From NCBI RefSeq assembly GCF_963676685.1, contig NC_092346.1, forward strand, positions 94,601,917-94,665,916: 64,000 nt of DNA, written 5' to 3'. The number at the start of each line of letters is the position of its first letter. Positions within the stretch are counted from its first letter, which is position 1. A model generated the notes under the pieces. It had not been told where the DNA came from. It ran no database searches and worked only from the letters and a program-made list of their open reading frames with translations. Shown here piece after piece: positions 46,943 to 57,199 of the stretch. Source of the stretch: Mytilus edulis (Eukaryota; Mollusca; Bivalvia; Mytilida; Mytilidae). A program made the position numbers and the translations under genes.

Positions 46943-49744
46943 CTAAAATCAAATTAATTAACATTAAATTAAAATCTTTTAATATAAAATTTGGTATTCG
47001 TGATGTCAATTAAACACATCAAAATATTACTACTAATTTACTAGACTGATTTAATCCCACCTCAAATTATAGAATTGAGAATGGAGTCATAGAATACTTA
47101 AAAGACATTCAATTAAAGGAGTAACACGTTTTGAAATTTCGAATACATCTAAAATATATATTTCTTTATTTTTATTGAAATCCCTAGTTTTTATTTCAAA
47201 AAATTTACTTAGAAGTTTATATTTACAAACACGAAAACGATGCATGTATGATAAATAGAAATGACATAAAATTTTTGTGATTACCCGATATCAGTAATAA
47301 TTATGCAAATTGACGTAAGTAAATACAAGTTGTTTAACTAATGGTTAAGATGTTGTGATATATTCTGTTATCGCGCAATAAAAACATACAACAAAGAACG
47401 CATGGTCCCAACATAATACTATTTTACAAATATAAGGATTCGCTGTAGTCGTTTGATAATCTAATGAAAGGTGGTACTCGACTGTTGTTATACATATTTA
47501 TGTGGGATATCAAAGACGATTCTGTATATCATTTATAGTGTAATTATCATGTTATATTGAGTTCCGTATTGACTGTCTATATTTAGGCATCTTTAGAAAT
47601 CTGGTGTATTAAAAATTTAAAAATAAACATACTTCATTGACATGTTTTGTTAAATGACGGCTGCCTAATGACTTTTGTAATAATGTTCCTCGTATGTTAT
47701 TGACGTTTAGCACGGTAGTATTTTCTGGTCAGACGCGCGTTTCGTCTACAAAAGACTCATCAGTGACACTCGAATCCAAAAAAGTTAAAATGAGCATTGA
47801 GGACCAAAATTCCTAAAAGTCCTTAATAAGATGGTTTTCAACCATTCCGCTATTTCTCAGAATCATACAAACCTTTCAATTTGTCAACGTCCAGATTCAT
47901 GTGAATTGAGTTTGGTCGATTTCTCCACCATTTAAGCTGGTCGTAAATATCCTCAATGTTTCCAGTATCTAAACAAAAAAGTATAATTTGCAAATCAAAC
48001 ACTTTCTGCAAATAAAATCGAAAAAATGATATTTGAAGCCCTTTAGAAGAAATAGTTGGAATTTACAAGTCATGTCTGTTTTGTTTGACAATCTAAGACT
48101 GAGGATTGAATAACTTACATTTCTTTTTTTTTACAAATACTATTTTTTTCAAAATCAATTAAATAAGTAAACTTAAACGTTAAGTTAGAAAAGTGGCTTG
48201 TTTTATGAAGAAACGTTACTGTTTAAATCGACTATAAATAGTTTTTACTGTGAAAGACATTTGTTTTCAAGATATTATCAGCCGGTTAATATCTCGATTT
48301 TCTAAATATTATTTATGATTCATTAACTTATCTTTTTATTTAAATTAAATATCGTAAGATTGTGTAGCCTTTTATTTCTTTCAACGAACTGCTTAAGTTT
48401 GTGTTTTTCAATATCTGATATAAATATCATTCTAACTAGGTCATCTAAATTTATGTTTCGTTCTGCGAAAAGGAAAATAAAATTCTCTTTAATCTTATCT
48501 TTCGGTACAATTGTGGTATTTAGTTCGTAAGATTAAAGTTTACAAGTCTAAGCCTATCTCTACTACAGATGGCAAAAAGAGCAATTAATTAAATATGTGT
48601 TTCTTTACAAGTGATTGTTTCGTTTACAGTGTTAATAAATGTACTAGTCTAATAATAAACGACTTTTAGGAATTACAGGTGCACTTTAACCACAATTTTT
48701 TTTTTAAATCGTTAAACAAGTAAGATATTTCTTCCTGATTGTTAAAATAGCTAGTGTATGAATGAAATCACTTACCTAACATTCTTTCTTGTTCTGTCAT
48801 TATCATCTATAAATTTAAAGTAACAATCTTTTATGAAATTAATTTAAAAGATTGAATTCTATCAACCGATCCACCAACATCCAGAAATGACAAGTGTCGA
48901 CAGAATACGCTGCCGGAGTAATATGATCTGCTGTCGACACCAAATTATCAAGACTCAAAACACAAAAAAATAACCTATATGATTACCAATGATGAAGTTT
49001 TATATGTCTATCTATACGATATCTGTTTTGCTTTTTTTCCCCGCATGAAGACCGTCCTCGAGAGACCGTCAGTTGTCTTCGGTGGACATAGTTGTCCAAA
49101 TGACAATCATACCAAATTTCTTTTTGTTTAATATTGTACACAACAAACGGTACAGGAATACAACTAAACTAGTCTATAATAGCGATATAATAGATATTAA
49201 AAAAACACAATTCAGAAATAATAAAAACAATAAAATGTACCACATCAAATTATGCTCTCAGTACATGTTAAAGCATGCATAGAGAACTAAATTTGCTACC
49301 AACATTTCAATGTACACTGAAATATCAGGATTCTATTTTATCTAAAACAGCAATTATTGTTCTCCCACAATAAACAACAATTTACGAGTAATAAATGTTA
49401 ATTACCTTTCCAATAAGTTTCGGTAAGAAGGATGGTTTTTTGGTGCAGCAAAGTTTCTGTTTACCATCCTTTGATTTCGTAATACTGTCAAAAAGAGTGT
49501 CTTTTGCTGTGATGTTCTTTCCAAGATAATCACACGGAATACACACACCAGAATCGGCCGGCAAGTTGAAAGACTCCAACTTTCCAGAGTTGTCAATTTC
49601 TGTTTTATTAATTCTGTCTTTATAGACAAGTATTGCCGCTAAAATTAACGCCATGAAAAAATTGGCAAAAATTGACGAAGTCAGTATACAGCGAAGTTTG
49701 TTTTCAAGACAAGATTTCTTATTTAAAGTCATGTTGCAAAACAA
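46545..49744 (-). CDS. TNF superfamily ligand, four exons (paralogue 1)
   Basis: Exons 49744-49406, 48806-48776, 47968-47873 and 46942-46545 join without a stop into 288 codons (287 residues). The intron phases are 0, 1 and 1. A transmembrane helix at about 22-41 (SSIFANFFMALILAAILVY) follows a short basic tail. The stalk carries DSGVCIPCDYLG (64-75) and a Cys-Cys pair (99-100). The TNF homology domain starts at WWRNRPNSIHM (137-147) and continues with a VWRTEKDPLGISFKHGVDM strand pair. It then has VVPGPHRALYFVYVAITF (about 186-203), equivalent to the canonical LxVPxxGLYFVYSQVxF, and ends SYFGMFRL. It is expected to form a trimeric surface or shed cytokine. Gene 54795-57142 is its clear tandem paralogue on the same strand. 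The second in-frame Met (residue 5) is an alternative start. The splice of the 31-nt exon is the least certain step, though its phases fit exactly. Confidence 0.85.
47700..47840 (-). repeat. R3 fragment inside intron 3 of TNF-like paralogue 1
   Basis: TCAGACGCGCGTTTCGTCTACAAAAGACTCATCAGTGACACTCG and GAGCATTGAGGACCAAAATTCC are the reverse R3 right end, about 30 bases from exon 3. Confidence 0.65.
47873..47968 (-). CDS. Exon 3 of TNF-like paralogue 1
   Basis: 96 nt between TTTTTTGTTTAG and GTTTGTATG, phase 1 on both sides. It encodes DTGNIEDIYDQLKWWRNRPN then SIHMNLDVDKLK. The WWRxRPxSIHM block corresponds to the first strand of the TNF domain (the KPxAH position of vertebrate TNF). Confidence 0.8.
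48776..48806 (-). CDS. Exon 2 (31-nt micro-exon) of TNF-like paralogue 1
   Basis: Flanked by AATTTATAG and GTAAGTG. It encodes MIMTEQERML plus one base, changing phase from 0 to 1. Its position matches the 40-nt exon 2 of the paralogue at 56226-56265, although the residues differ. Confidence 0.65.
48894..48940. repeat. Perfect 10-bp inverted repeat with 27-nt loop
   Basis: GTGTCGACAG (48894-48903) and CTGTCGACAC (48931-48940) are exact complements. The hairpin lies in intron 1 of TNF-like paralogue 1, about 90 bases before its 31-nt exon. It may be a small palindromic insertion. Confidence 0.7.
49406..49744 (-). CDS. Exon 1 of TNF-like paralogue 1
   Basis: 339 nt, ends LPKLIGK at donor GTAATTAAC, phase 0. 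It encodes the cytosolic tail, membrane helix and Cys stalk motif. Confidence 0.8.
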
Positions 49745-50415
49745 TGGAATTAATTCAGAATGGTCTACCTATTGGATTTATCTAAAATGAAGTTGTTATA
49801 ATCTATACCGATCTTTTTATTTATAACTAACTTACTTCCCGCTTAATAATGGACTATTTCGTTAGGCTATAAATAGCTAAATAGGTTTTTAGTCGGTAAA
49901 ATTATCTACTACGTATTTTCGGAAAAGCCAATTTCAACCAACATAAAAAAAGAACTATTACATCTAAAGTTATATTTATAGAAAATAATGCAGCAAATTC
50001 TTAGATACTCTAAATTAATGTTAAGTGAATGATACTCCTCAAGTTAAAGGAGTTTCCATTTTGGTGTATTTGATGAAAACTGTACGTATCTTCTAAGCAC
50101 AATTGGGGAAATTGAAAGTATTTTATTTACAAAAATTCTTACCAATCAAAATTTTCTTAAGATTTTTTGTATTTTGAGTATGCCTAAAAAACTTGTTTTG
50201 TTTGAAGTCTAGTGGATATTTGCTTTGGAAAATTAACAATAAAATTAAAAATATTTATTAAATAATATTATAAGCATAACATTGAATTTCAATGACTGTT
50301 AAAATCAGGAAAATTTCGAGGGAACTTTGAAAGATTGAAATTGAAATTGCAAATGTTTTATCCAAATTCACATTGAAGGATGATAATCATTTATTGAATC
50401 AGATTAAATATTGCA
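49745..50415. other. Upstream region of TNF-like paralogue 1
   Basis: AT-rich sequence that should include the promoter. No specific element can be defended. Confidence 0.3.
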
Positions 50416-50419
50416 ATAA

Positions 50420-51010
50420 AAGTGATATGATTGCCAACGAGACAACTCTTCACAAGAGGTCAAATGACACAAAAATTACCAACTATAGGTTACCGTATGG
50501 CCTCCAACAATGGACAAAGCCCATACCGCAACGTCAGCTATTAAAAGGTACAAAATAATGAACAAAATTCAAATTGTATCACAGCAAAAAACGACAAACA
50601 CTGAATTACAGACTCCTGGCTTGGGACTGGCACGTAGTACAGAATATGGCGGGATTAAACATGTAAGTGGGTATCATACCTTCCTCTTGATCTTGGGACA
50701 GTGATGCAATAGAACAATACAAGTACTATACAAAAATATAAACAAACAACGCAGATGATCAACAGCAGCAAACAATAACTAATATTTTACAGGCTCCTGA
50801 CTTGGGACAGGCAAATATTGAGTGTGGCGGGGTTACGCATGTTAGTGAGTGCCCAACCATCCCCTAACCTGGGACAGTGGTGTAACAGTACAACTTGGCC
50901 AAGTACTTGTACATCTCAACAACAAAAATCCACTTAGTACAGATCTAAGAGTACTCGCAGTTATTAACAGCTAAATCAAAGCTAATTACAGCTAATTATC
51001 AAACAGTACA
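50420..51010 (+). repeat. Dispersed repeat family R1, longest copy, with a partly repeated tail
   Basis: GTGATATGATTGCCAACGAGACAACTCTTCACAAGAGGTCAAATGACAC, AACTATAGGTTACCGTATGGCC and AGCCCATACCGCAACGTCAGC are the left half. The block 'tacagactcctggcttgggac..gcgggattaaacatgt' at about 50605-50705 recurs as 'acaggctcctgacttgggac..ggcggggttacgcatgtt' at about 50790-50890. R1 is therefore partly duplicated here. The short open frames at 50373-50704 are repeat sequence. Confidence 0.7.
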
Positions 51011-51312
51011 CATCTACGTACCTCATAAATGCCTGAACTGGACATAAACGTAAGTAATTCAAGACAACTTTATGTAGTTTTTTGTTTTCTATGTTGTGAT
51101 TTTTGTACTATTGTGTGTCTAATGGTTTTTAGTTGCCTGTTTATTTCGACATATGAGTTTGAATGTACCTCTGGTATTTTTCGCCCCTCTTTAACAAAGT
51201 GAATCCTTTGAAAACTCTATACATCATTAAGCAAAATATACAAGAAACCAAGTAAACCGTAATTTTTACAACATATATCGCTTATTTGGGGAATTTAGAT
51301 CAAGTAACTGTA

Positions 51313-51351
51313 TTAGTAAAACATGCCGAACCTGATGCAATAATCAACCAG
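51313..51351 (-). repeat. Second copy of the first 40 bases of the 52.0-kb gene fragment
   Basis: ATTAGTAAAACATG..AACCTGAT.CAATAATCAACCAG occurs at about 51313-51351 and 52023-52062, same orientation, about 710 bp apart, with only a few differences. Beyond this block the two diverge. Confidence 0.65.
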
Positions 51352-51479
51352 TAGTAGTAATAGTATGAGCAGTATGAGCCTCAAACCTCGGACACTGGAC
51401 GCGAGCGCTATATTTAGACCTACGCGCGTACACTAACTGGATGTTATTCCAGTTTACAATAAAAGTGAACTGTGGATCT

Positions 51480-51678
51480 CGTTACTGAGTAGTTCAATTG
51501 GATATGCCTTACCCATTCCAACTTTAAAAGGGTCGAAAATATAAGAGAAGAGTAAACACAAATCATCAAAGTAACTTCCCTCGGTCACATCTGCAAAATG
51601 TTGTTCCTATTTTTTATAATCAAGCACGTATGGGATCCATCGTCGTTTGTTATAGTCATAGACTTCTATCGAACCCAT
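51480..51678 (-). pseudogene. Small gene remnant (MGSIEVYDYNKRRWIPYVLDY), stop-interrupted
   Basis: From ATG at 51678 the minus strand reads MGSIEVYDYNKRRWIPYVLD, then YKK, a TAG, then EQHFADVTEGSYFDDL in the same frame. The TAG sits where a Trp (TGG) would be a single change away. A short basic protein of this kind next to the gene below matches my recollection of gene sets in Polinton/adintovirus-like elements of invertebrates. The identification is tentative. Confidence 0.35.
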
Positions 51679-51723
51679 CTCTTTCGGAAATGATTATAAA
51701 GTGTGCAGTATAAACCTCCCGAT

Positions 51724-52077
51724 TTAAACCGACAGGGATTGAGCTGTTCGTCTCTTGTCCTGTCGAAGGATTTTCATATAGAATAATGGATTAAAGACTA
51801 AATCGCTTTGCTCATCGTCTTGAATAGGTACAGAACGTAAAACACCTAGTGTCGTATTTCGCACGTAGGACTGTTCTATGAGATTGCAGCAAACATAAAT
51901 ACGTCCCGTAGGGCGTTCAAAATCTGACTTGAAGTTGATTTCCTTTATAGCACATTCCCAATGACCATCAAACAAAAAGGTTTTTGGTAAATCAATCACA
52001 AACTGTCCTGCATGATTATCCACATTAGTAAAACATGACAAACCTGATTCAATAATCAACCAGCATCTGTAAGACTA
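51724..52077 (-). pseudogene. Fragment resembling a Polinton/adintovirus-type structural protein
   Basis: The minus strand is open from a TAG at about 52077. It reads YRCWLIIESGLSCFTNVD, then GQFVIDLPKTFLFDGHWECA, IKEINF, GRIYVCCNLIEQSYV and LGVLRSVPI, and stops at 51724. The pattern (xFxxxLPKxxxLxGxWEVALxEIxF, then IYVYCDIIxxxxVGxxxxPLLRxVP) is typical of a protein type that I associate with Polinton/Maverick-like elements and is repetitive in cnidarian and mollusc genomes. The fragment begins in mid-protein, without an ATG, and is truncated at the end. A second copy of its first 40 bases lies at 51313-51351. An endogenous remnant with no function inferred. Confidence 0.4.
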
Positions 52078-52690
52078 CTAGTTAGATAACAATCCCAAAA
52101 AGGAATCAAACAATCCAACAAGAACAACCTTGCTATATCTTCTGTGCATGACACCATATTTACTAGTGAATAGTGTAGAAGCACTCTCTCCACTATGAGA
52201 CATAAATTTAATGTTCAACAATGCATTACCCAAATCGGTAGTTTAAACAATATTTATTCAAAAATTCGAATACACGAATTAAAAAAAATAAGAAACAAGC
52301 ATGACACAAACTGTTACCACATCTACAAGAAATAAGCCAAGTAAGGAATTGAACAAAAATTTGAAAGCGACTTATAACTGTGTTCGTTCAATAACACATC
52401 AGACTTTATGGACAACATGTGGACATAGAATTTAGGACACAGGACAAGGCAACGACATGGCCGTTGGTTTTGCAGTTTGGCTTAAGTGGATTCCGATTTA
52501 TAGTGAGTCTGAGGAGTTAAATTTCAACTGACAGTCTGCCTCACAATGTTGCATTTCCTTAAGCTAACTTTGAATTGTGTTATCATGATAAAGTATAACA
52601 AAAACCGAACTCCGTGGCGAATTCAAAAAAGTGAAGTTCGTAAAACCTTACAAAATTAATTAAACACTATCAATGAACGGAACAAGTTGT

Positions 52691-53050
52691 ATTGCTAGCT
52701 TAACCTCCAACGTATGTCAGTTGTTTATTGCTAGCTTAACCTCCAACGTATGTCAGTTGTTTATTGCTAGCTTAACCTCCAACGTATGTCAGTTGTTTAT
52801 TGCTAGCTTAACCTCCAACGTATGTCAGTTGTTTATTGCTAGCTTAACCTCCAACGTATGTCAGTTGTTTATTGCTAGCTTAACCTCCAACGTATGTCAG
52901 TTGTTTATTGCTAGCTTAACCTCCAACGTATGTCAGTTGTTTATTGCTAGCTTAACCTCCAACGTATGTCAGTTGTTTATTGCTAGCTTAACCTCCAACG
53001 TATGTCAGTTGTTTATTGCTAGCTTAACCTCCAACGTATGTCAGTTGTTT
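52691..53050. repeat. Minisatellite: ten identical 36-bp units
   Basis: The unit starts ATTGCTAGCTTAACCTCCAA and ends GTCAGTTGTTT, with no variation across ten copies. Because 36 is divisible by three it stays open as IASLTSNVCQLF repeats within a 152-codon frame, but flanks show no coding features. There are no spacers, so it is not CRISPR-like. Complete identity indicates a very recent expansion or an assembly effect. Confidence 0.95.
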
Positions 53051-54794
53051 ATAGTTCCATTTATGTCTTATGACACAGAACGCAATCATCAGAAAAAATG
53101 TCTTACATTCGATGACTGCACAAATTATTAGCGGTCGTGAATAGAAATAAGAAGCACCAGTAAGGCAAACCTCTTCCTTGCGGAACTGCAGAGTTCACTG
53201 GAGATTTCCTCCATCCGACGATAGTCTTTTGGAAAATACGAACTTTAAGAAAGTTTGTACCTCACAGTCCTGCATGATTCTGACTATAATTTGTTTTTAA
53301 ATAGATGGTTAATTTTTCATGACCAACGGATTCCCCATTTCCATTCTCAATTTTACATTTTGGTATGTTTTAGCACAAATCGTTTGTTTTCTGTTTAGAA
53401 TCAGTTCATATTTGTGTCACCGATATTTGCTCATTATTGAAGGTCCTACGATGATCTTAAGTTGGGTTTTTTTTAAATCACTGTCCTTTGGTGAATAATT
53501 TCGCAGGCATATACGATATCTCACCATATTCATACGGGCACCGACAATAATTATAACAGATTCCTATTCTTCTGCAAAACAGTTAAAGATTGGAAGAAAC
53601 TGATTGAACAAAACTCCTGTAGTTCTTCAACTGACTAGTTCACGGACAATATCGCTACTACCATCTTTATTTTTTTTTCTCAACATACAAATATAAGTTT
53701 TAAAAAAGAACAAAAAACATGGTCAATTGTATTAACAAATTGTGTATGCTAATATTTACAATATATGCAGATGACAAATGACGATCTTGATATAATACCA
53801 AACTATATAAAGATTCAACAAAACTTCTGATAATGATTTCCATTACATGGACACACAAATGATTGCTTGATTTGGAAAAGGAATCCTTAACTTCCATAAA
53901 CATAATTATTTGTAAATATTTCGAGCTGCACAAGAAAATAAGAAACGAATATAGACCTACAACAAATATTGTACATACTACAATGTATATAATTATATTG
54001 CTTGTATTAGGGCAGTGCTTGAAAGGAAATAAACTATGCAATCCAAATACAATAAAAGACTAACCATTCGGAATTGTGACTCTTTTAGGTCGAGTAGAAA
54101 AGTAATTGCAAGCCGTTCATCCAATTTTCCAACATGAGACGATGGTCAAATTTGATTGTAAACAAATTTCATAGGATTGAAAATTTTGATCTCTTAAATA
54201 AAATCTAAGTTGACTGCAAAAGCTTATTTTCAATCTCCAAAATGTCGCCAACAATAAAGGCGAGAACTACATTGTAATTTTTTAAATGTCTTCACCTTGT
54301 TAAAAAAAATCATTTTCAACAATTTATCCAAATTAATCAGACTATTAAAGCCATTTTTCAAGCTAAGCCATTCAAATACTTTTCTATTGATAAACTGAGT
54401 GAAAAAAACGTAACAATAAATATTTCTGCGCATGGTTGAAATCATGAATAATATATATAACTTTACAACAATAAAACAAAACGATAAAACAGATTCATTA
54501 ATACGTCAATCAAAAACAATCATTATCCTTATCATCCCATTTCAACTCATTTTTCAAAACGTAAAAATGTAAAAGTAACTTCAATATAATAATAACCTAT
54601 AAACGAGCGCCATTTGATACAATTATAATTAAAACTTAAAACAATAAACAATAAACGAAGAGATTTAGAAAATATTAACCTCCGATTAAACATGATAAAC
54701 GTAACATCACAAAACACAAATGCATTCTCTCAATCTCTAATTCTATCTCTCATATAGTTCGCATACAACTAACATTGATCACTAACACACACAA
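53051..54794. other. Intergenic stretch between the 36-bp minisatellite and TNF-like paralogue 2
   Basis: An R4 tail (CCCCATTTCCATTCTCAATTT) lies at 53330-53352. Otherwise AT-rich with short open frames (53700-54063) of no recognisable content. The 3' end of paralogue 2 must lie in its right part, but no clear AATAAA on the minus strand was found close to the stop. Confidence 0.35.
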
Positions 54795-55207
54795 TCACAA
54801 CCTAAACATACCAAAATAGCTAGCATATGTCGATTTTTTAACATATTCAAACGAGTCAACATATGAACCGATCTCATAGCCACTTTGTAATTTAAAAGTG
54901 CCACATAAGAAGCTGGTGTGGATTCGATCTGATTCTGCCGATCCACCATATTTACTCATCAACATGGAAATTTCGCCTGTTTTTGGCAGATTTGGGTGGC
55001 GACGAGTGATATTATGGTATACTGTCGGCACTACTTTTAAGTAACTCTCGTCTGCAAAGTCGAATGTGACAGCTGCGTATATGAAATAAAGTGCCGAGTC
55101 GCCGAGATTATGTCTAGGAACTACAAATCTGTTGTCAACAGCACGGATTCCATTGGTGAAGGCTGTTCCTAGTCCATCTTCTCGCAGAGTCCATGTTAAA
55201 TTGTTTG
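54795..55207 (-). CDS. Exon 4 of TNF-like paralogue 2
   Basis: 413 nt from acceptor TTTCTTTCCTCAG to the stop. It encodes 137 residues comprising most of the TNF homology domain. Confidence 0.88.
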
Positions 55208-57142
55208 CTGAGGAAAGAAAATTTAACTGATATCAGATAGTCTACACACTTTATTGTATCACTAATATCAGAGTCCGCAAAATGAAAAAAATATAATAAG
55301 AACCATAAGAGTTTCGGTTCCGCAGCTACATGTATGTTAATACATTATACTAATTTATAACTTTGCATTTATTTCAGACAGGTTTTATACAGCTGATCAA
55401 ACTATTTTTTTTTAATTATCAGCTAAATGTTTATGTTTGGAATTTACTTCTCCATCACTCAAACAATTGACCATTAGATCGCATTATGTTACAATATGTT
55501 GCTATATCATGAAATATATATGCAAGATAATCTCCTCACCATATATATTTTATGAAGTCAACAGAGTTACTTCTTCGACAAGTTATGTGTGTGTTGTACT
55601 CCCAAAAAATGATATTATTGAATGCAGTGAGTTTTTTATCTTTTTTTTTATTCTGATTGAAACAATACAGAAATGGGGAAATACACACCGAAACCAATGT
55701 TGATCGAGCTTAATGCATACATGTTTGATTCATGTGTCGTCTTCACAGTCCATTTTCTTCAAAAACAGTTTTAAACATTAATTTCGGTACATACCTGTGG
55801 TGTCATGGTACATGTGAATTGAATGTGGTCTCTCCCTCCACCATTTTATTGATTGCCGAACCCTTGAATCTTCAGCTATAAAGATAAAGATATGTGGATG
55901 TTATTCAAATGCACAGATATATCATATTTTACAAAGTAGAAAATGACTTTTTTTATTTGGTGAACATTATATTATCCCCATGGGTACTTCTTGGGTCTGT
56001 AAAGAAAAGGTTTACCGATAATTAACGGAAAAGGGTCGCAAACGATAATGTATATTCCTTCACATTCCCTGTTCAAAATCATTTACAGATTTCTTTTTGA
56101 ATCCAATGTCTAATATAACGTTATCCTTTCAGTACAGATGATTCGATATTTAAATATCATTTTGTATTTATCTGTTCAAAGAGAGATAACTCTGACATAT
56201 CTTTAATATGAAAGATTGAACTTACTGTAGTCATGTTCGCCTGGTGGAAACTGACGTTCAACAACCTAAAATGTAAAATAAATAAATAAGTAAAATTACA
56301 TCATGACAGAATTTTCAACTTCAATGTTCCTGTATTCCCCTATTTAATCTTTTCCCCATACTTAAATTTGCTTTCCGCGATCTCATAATCGGATCTCTCA
56401 ACTCCGAAGTGTCATATTTTCTTATTTTTCAACAGCATTACGATACTTGACAATATTTTTTCGTGCAGTTGAACGAGAGGAAAAAAACAAAAACAGTGAA
56501 ACCTTGGTAATTTCCATATTAAAAGATATAGTTGCAAATATCTTTATTCTTTTACAGCATAATCCATTAAAGAGTACCGTTTAATACTAGCTGCAAAACC
56601 GTAGTTCTTAGGTCCTTTTGATAATCTTTTTGACAATTTGCGAGTCCGCAAAAAGAAAAAATATAATAGGAACAATAAGAGTTGCGGTTCCGCAGCTACA
56701 TGTATGTTAATACATTATATTATATACAAGCCCCCCCCCCCCTTTTTTTTATGTTCATGTTATTTACCTTCCGCATCAGCGTTGTGATGTCTGGGAGACT
56801 TGTTATGCAACAAAGCTTCTGTCCGTTTTCTGTTATTTGTATGTGGTCATATAAAGTGTCCTCCTTTTTAACATCAGGTCCAAGGTAATCACATGGAAAA
56901 CAAACTCCAGAATCCGGCATTTTTATATTAACATAATCAGCTTTAGCGTCGTCATCGTCATTTTTTCCAAATGTTTTGAAAATAAACAAAAATATGAGCG
57001 TGCACAGTAGAAAAATGTTAACAACAAGCGATACTTTGAACACATTATTTAGCCTCTGTGTGTACTTGTCTGTTTTGTTACTATCTGTCATACTGGTTGA
57101 ATTGCTAATAAGCATGTTATCCGAAGGATTATCTGATTCCAT
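54795..57142 (-). CDS. TNF superfamily ligand, four exons (paralogue 2)
   Basis: Exons 57142-56768, 56265-56226, 55875-55795 and 55207-54795 join into 303 codons (302 residues) with intron phases 0, 1, 1. I start at the MESDNPSD methionine, which gives a type II layout. An upstream in-frame Met at 57193 would add 17 hydrophobic-leaning residues and is less likely. The membrane helix is at about 35-55 (FKVSLVVNIFLLCTLIFLFI). The stalk carries DSGVCFPCDYLG (77-88) and Cys-Cys (111-112), as in paralogue 1. The TNF homology domain starts at WWRERPHSIHM (150-160), includes LTWTLREDGLGTAFTNGIRA, VVPRHN, LYFIYAAVTF (205-214) and MSKYGGSAESDRIHTSFLCG, and ends SYFGMFRL. Expected product: a membrane-anchored, possibly shed, trimeric cytokine. 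All six splice sites obey GT/AG and four are strong. Confidence 0.88.
55271..55351. repeat. ~80-bp direct repeat in intron 3 of TNF-like paralogue 2
   Basis: GAGTCCGCAAAA.GAAAAAA..AAGAACCATAAGAGT..CGGTTCCGCAGCTACATGTATG. Its partner at 56642-56722 is in the same orientation and about 90% identical by eye. Confidence 0.75.
55795..55875 (-). CDS. Exon 3 of TNF-like paralogue 2
   Basis: 81 nt between ATCTTTATAG and GTATGTACC, phase 1 on both sides. It reads TEDSRVRQSIKWWRERPHSI then HMYHDTT. Confidence 0.82.
56226..56265 (-). CDS. Exon 2 (40 nt) of TNF-like paralogue 2
   Basis: Between TTTACATTTTAG and GTAAGTTC. It encodes VVERQFPPGEHDY plus one base. Confidence 0.75.
56642..56722. repeat. ~80-bp direct repeat in intron 1 of TNF-like paralogue 2
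   Basis: Partner of 55271-55351. It ends about 45 bases from the exon 1 donor and, together with its partner, brackets exons 2 and 3. Confidence 0.75.
56768..57142 (-). CDS. Exon 1 of TNF-like paralogue 2
   Basis: 375 nt, phase 0, ending TTLMRK at donor GTAAATAAC. It includes an acidic run (NDDDDAK) just outside the membrane, then the Cys stalk motif. Confidence 0.82.
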
Positions 57143-57199
57143 TTTAAAGATTCCTGCGTTTATAACCGTGTAAATGAATATTATAGCAAGCACCTGCCG

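Noticed and set aside
52691..53050. CRISPR array
   Set aside because: The units are contiguous with no spacers and the DNA is animal.
52673..53131. 152-codon open frame across the 36-bp repeats as a secreted repeat protein
   Set aside because: It stays open only because the unit length is a multiple of three. There is no signal peptide, flanking exon or codon signal.
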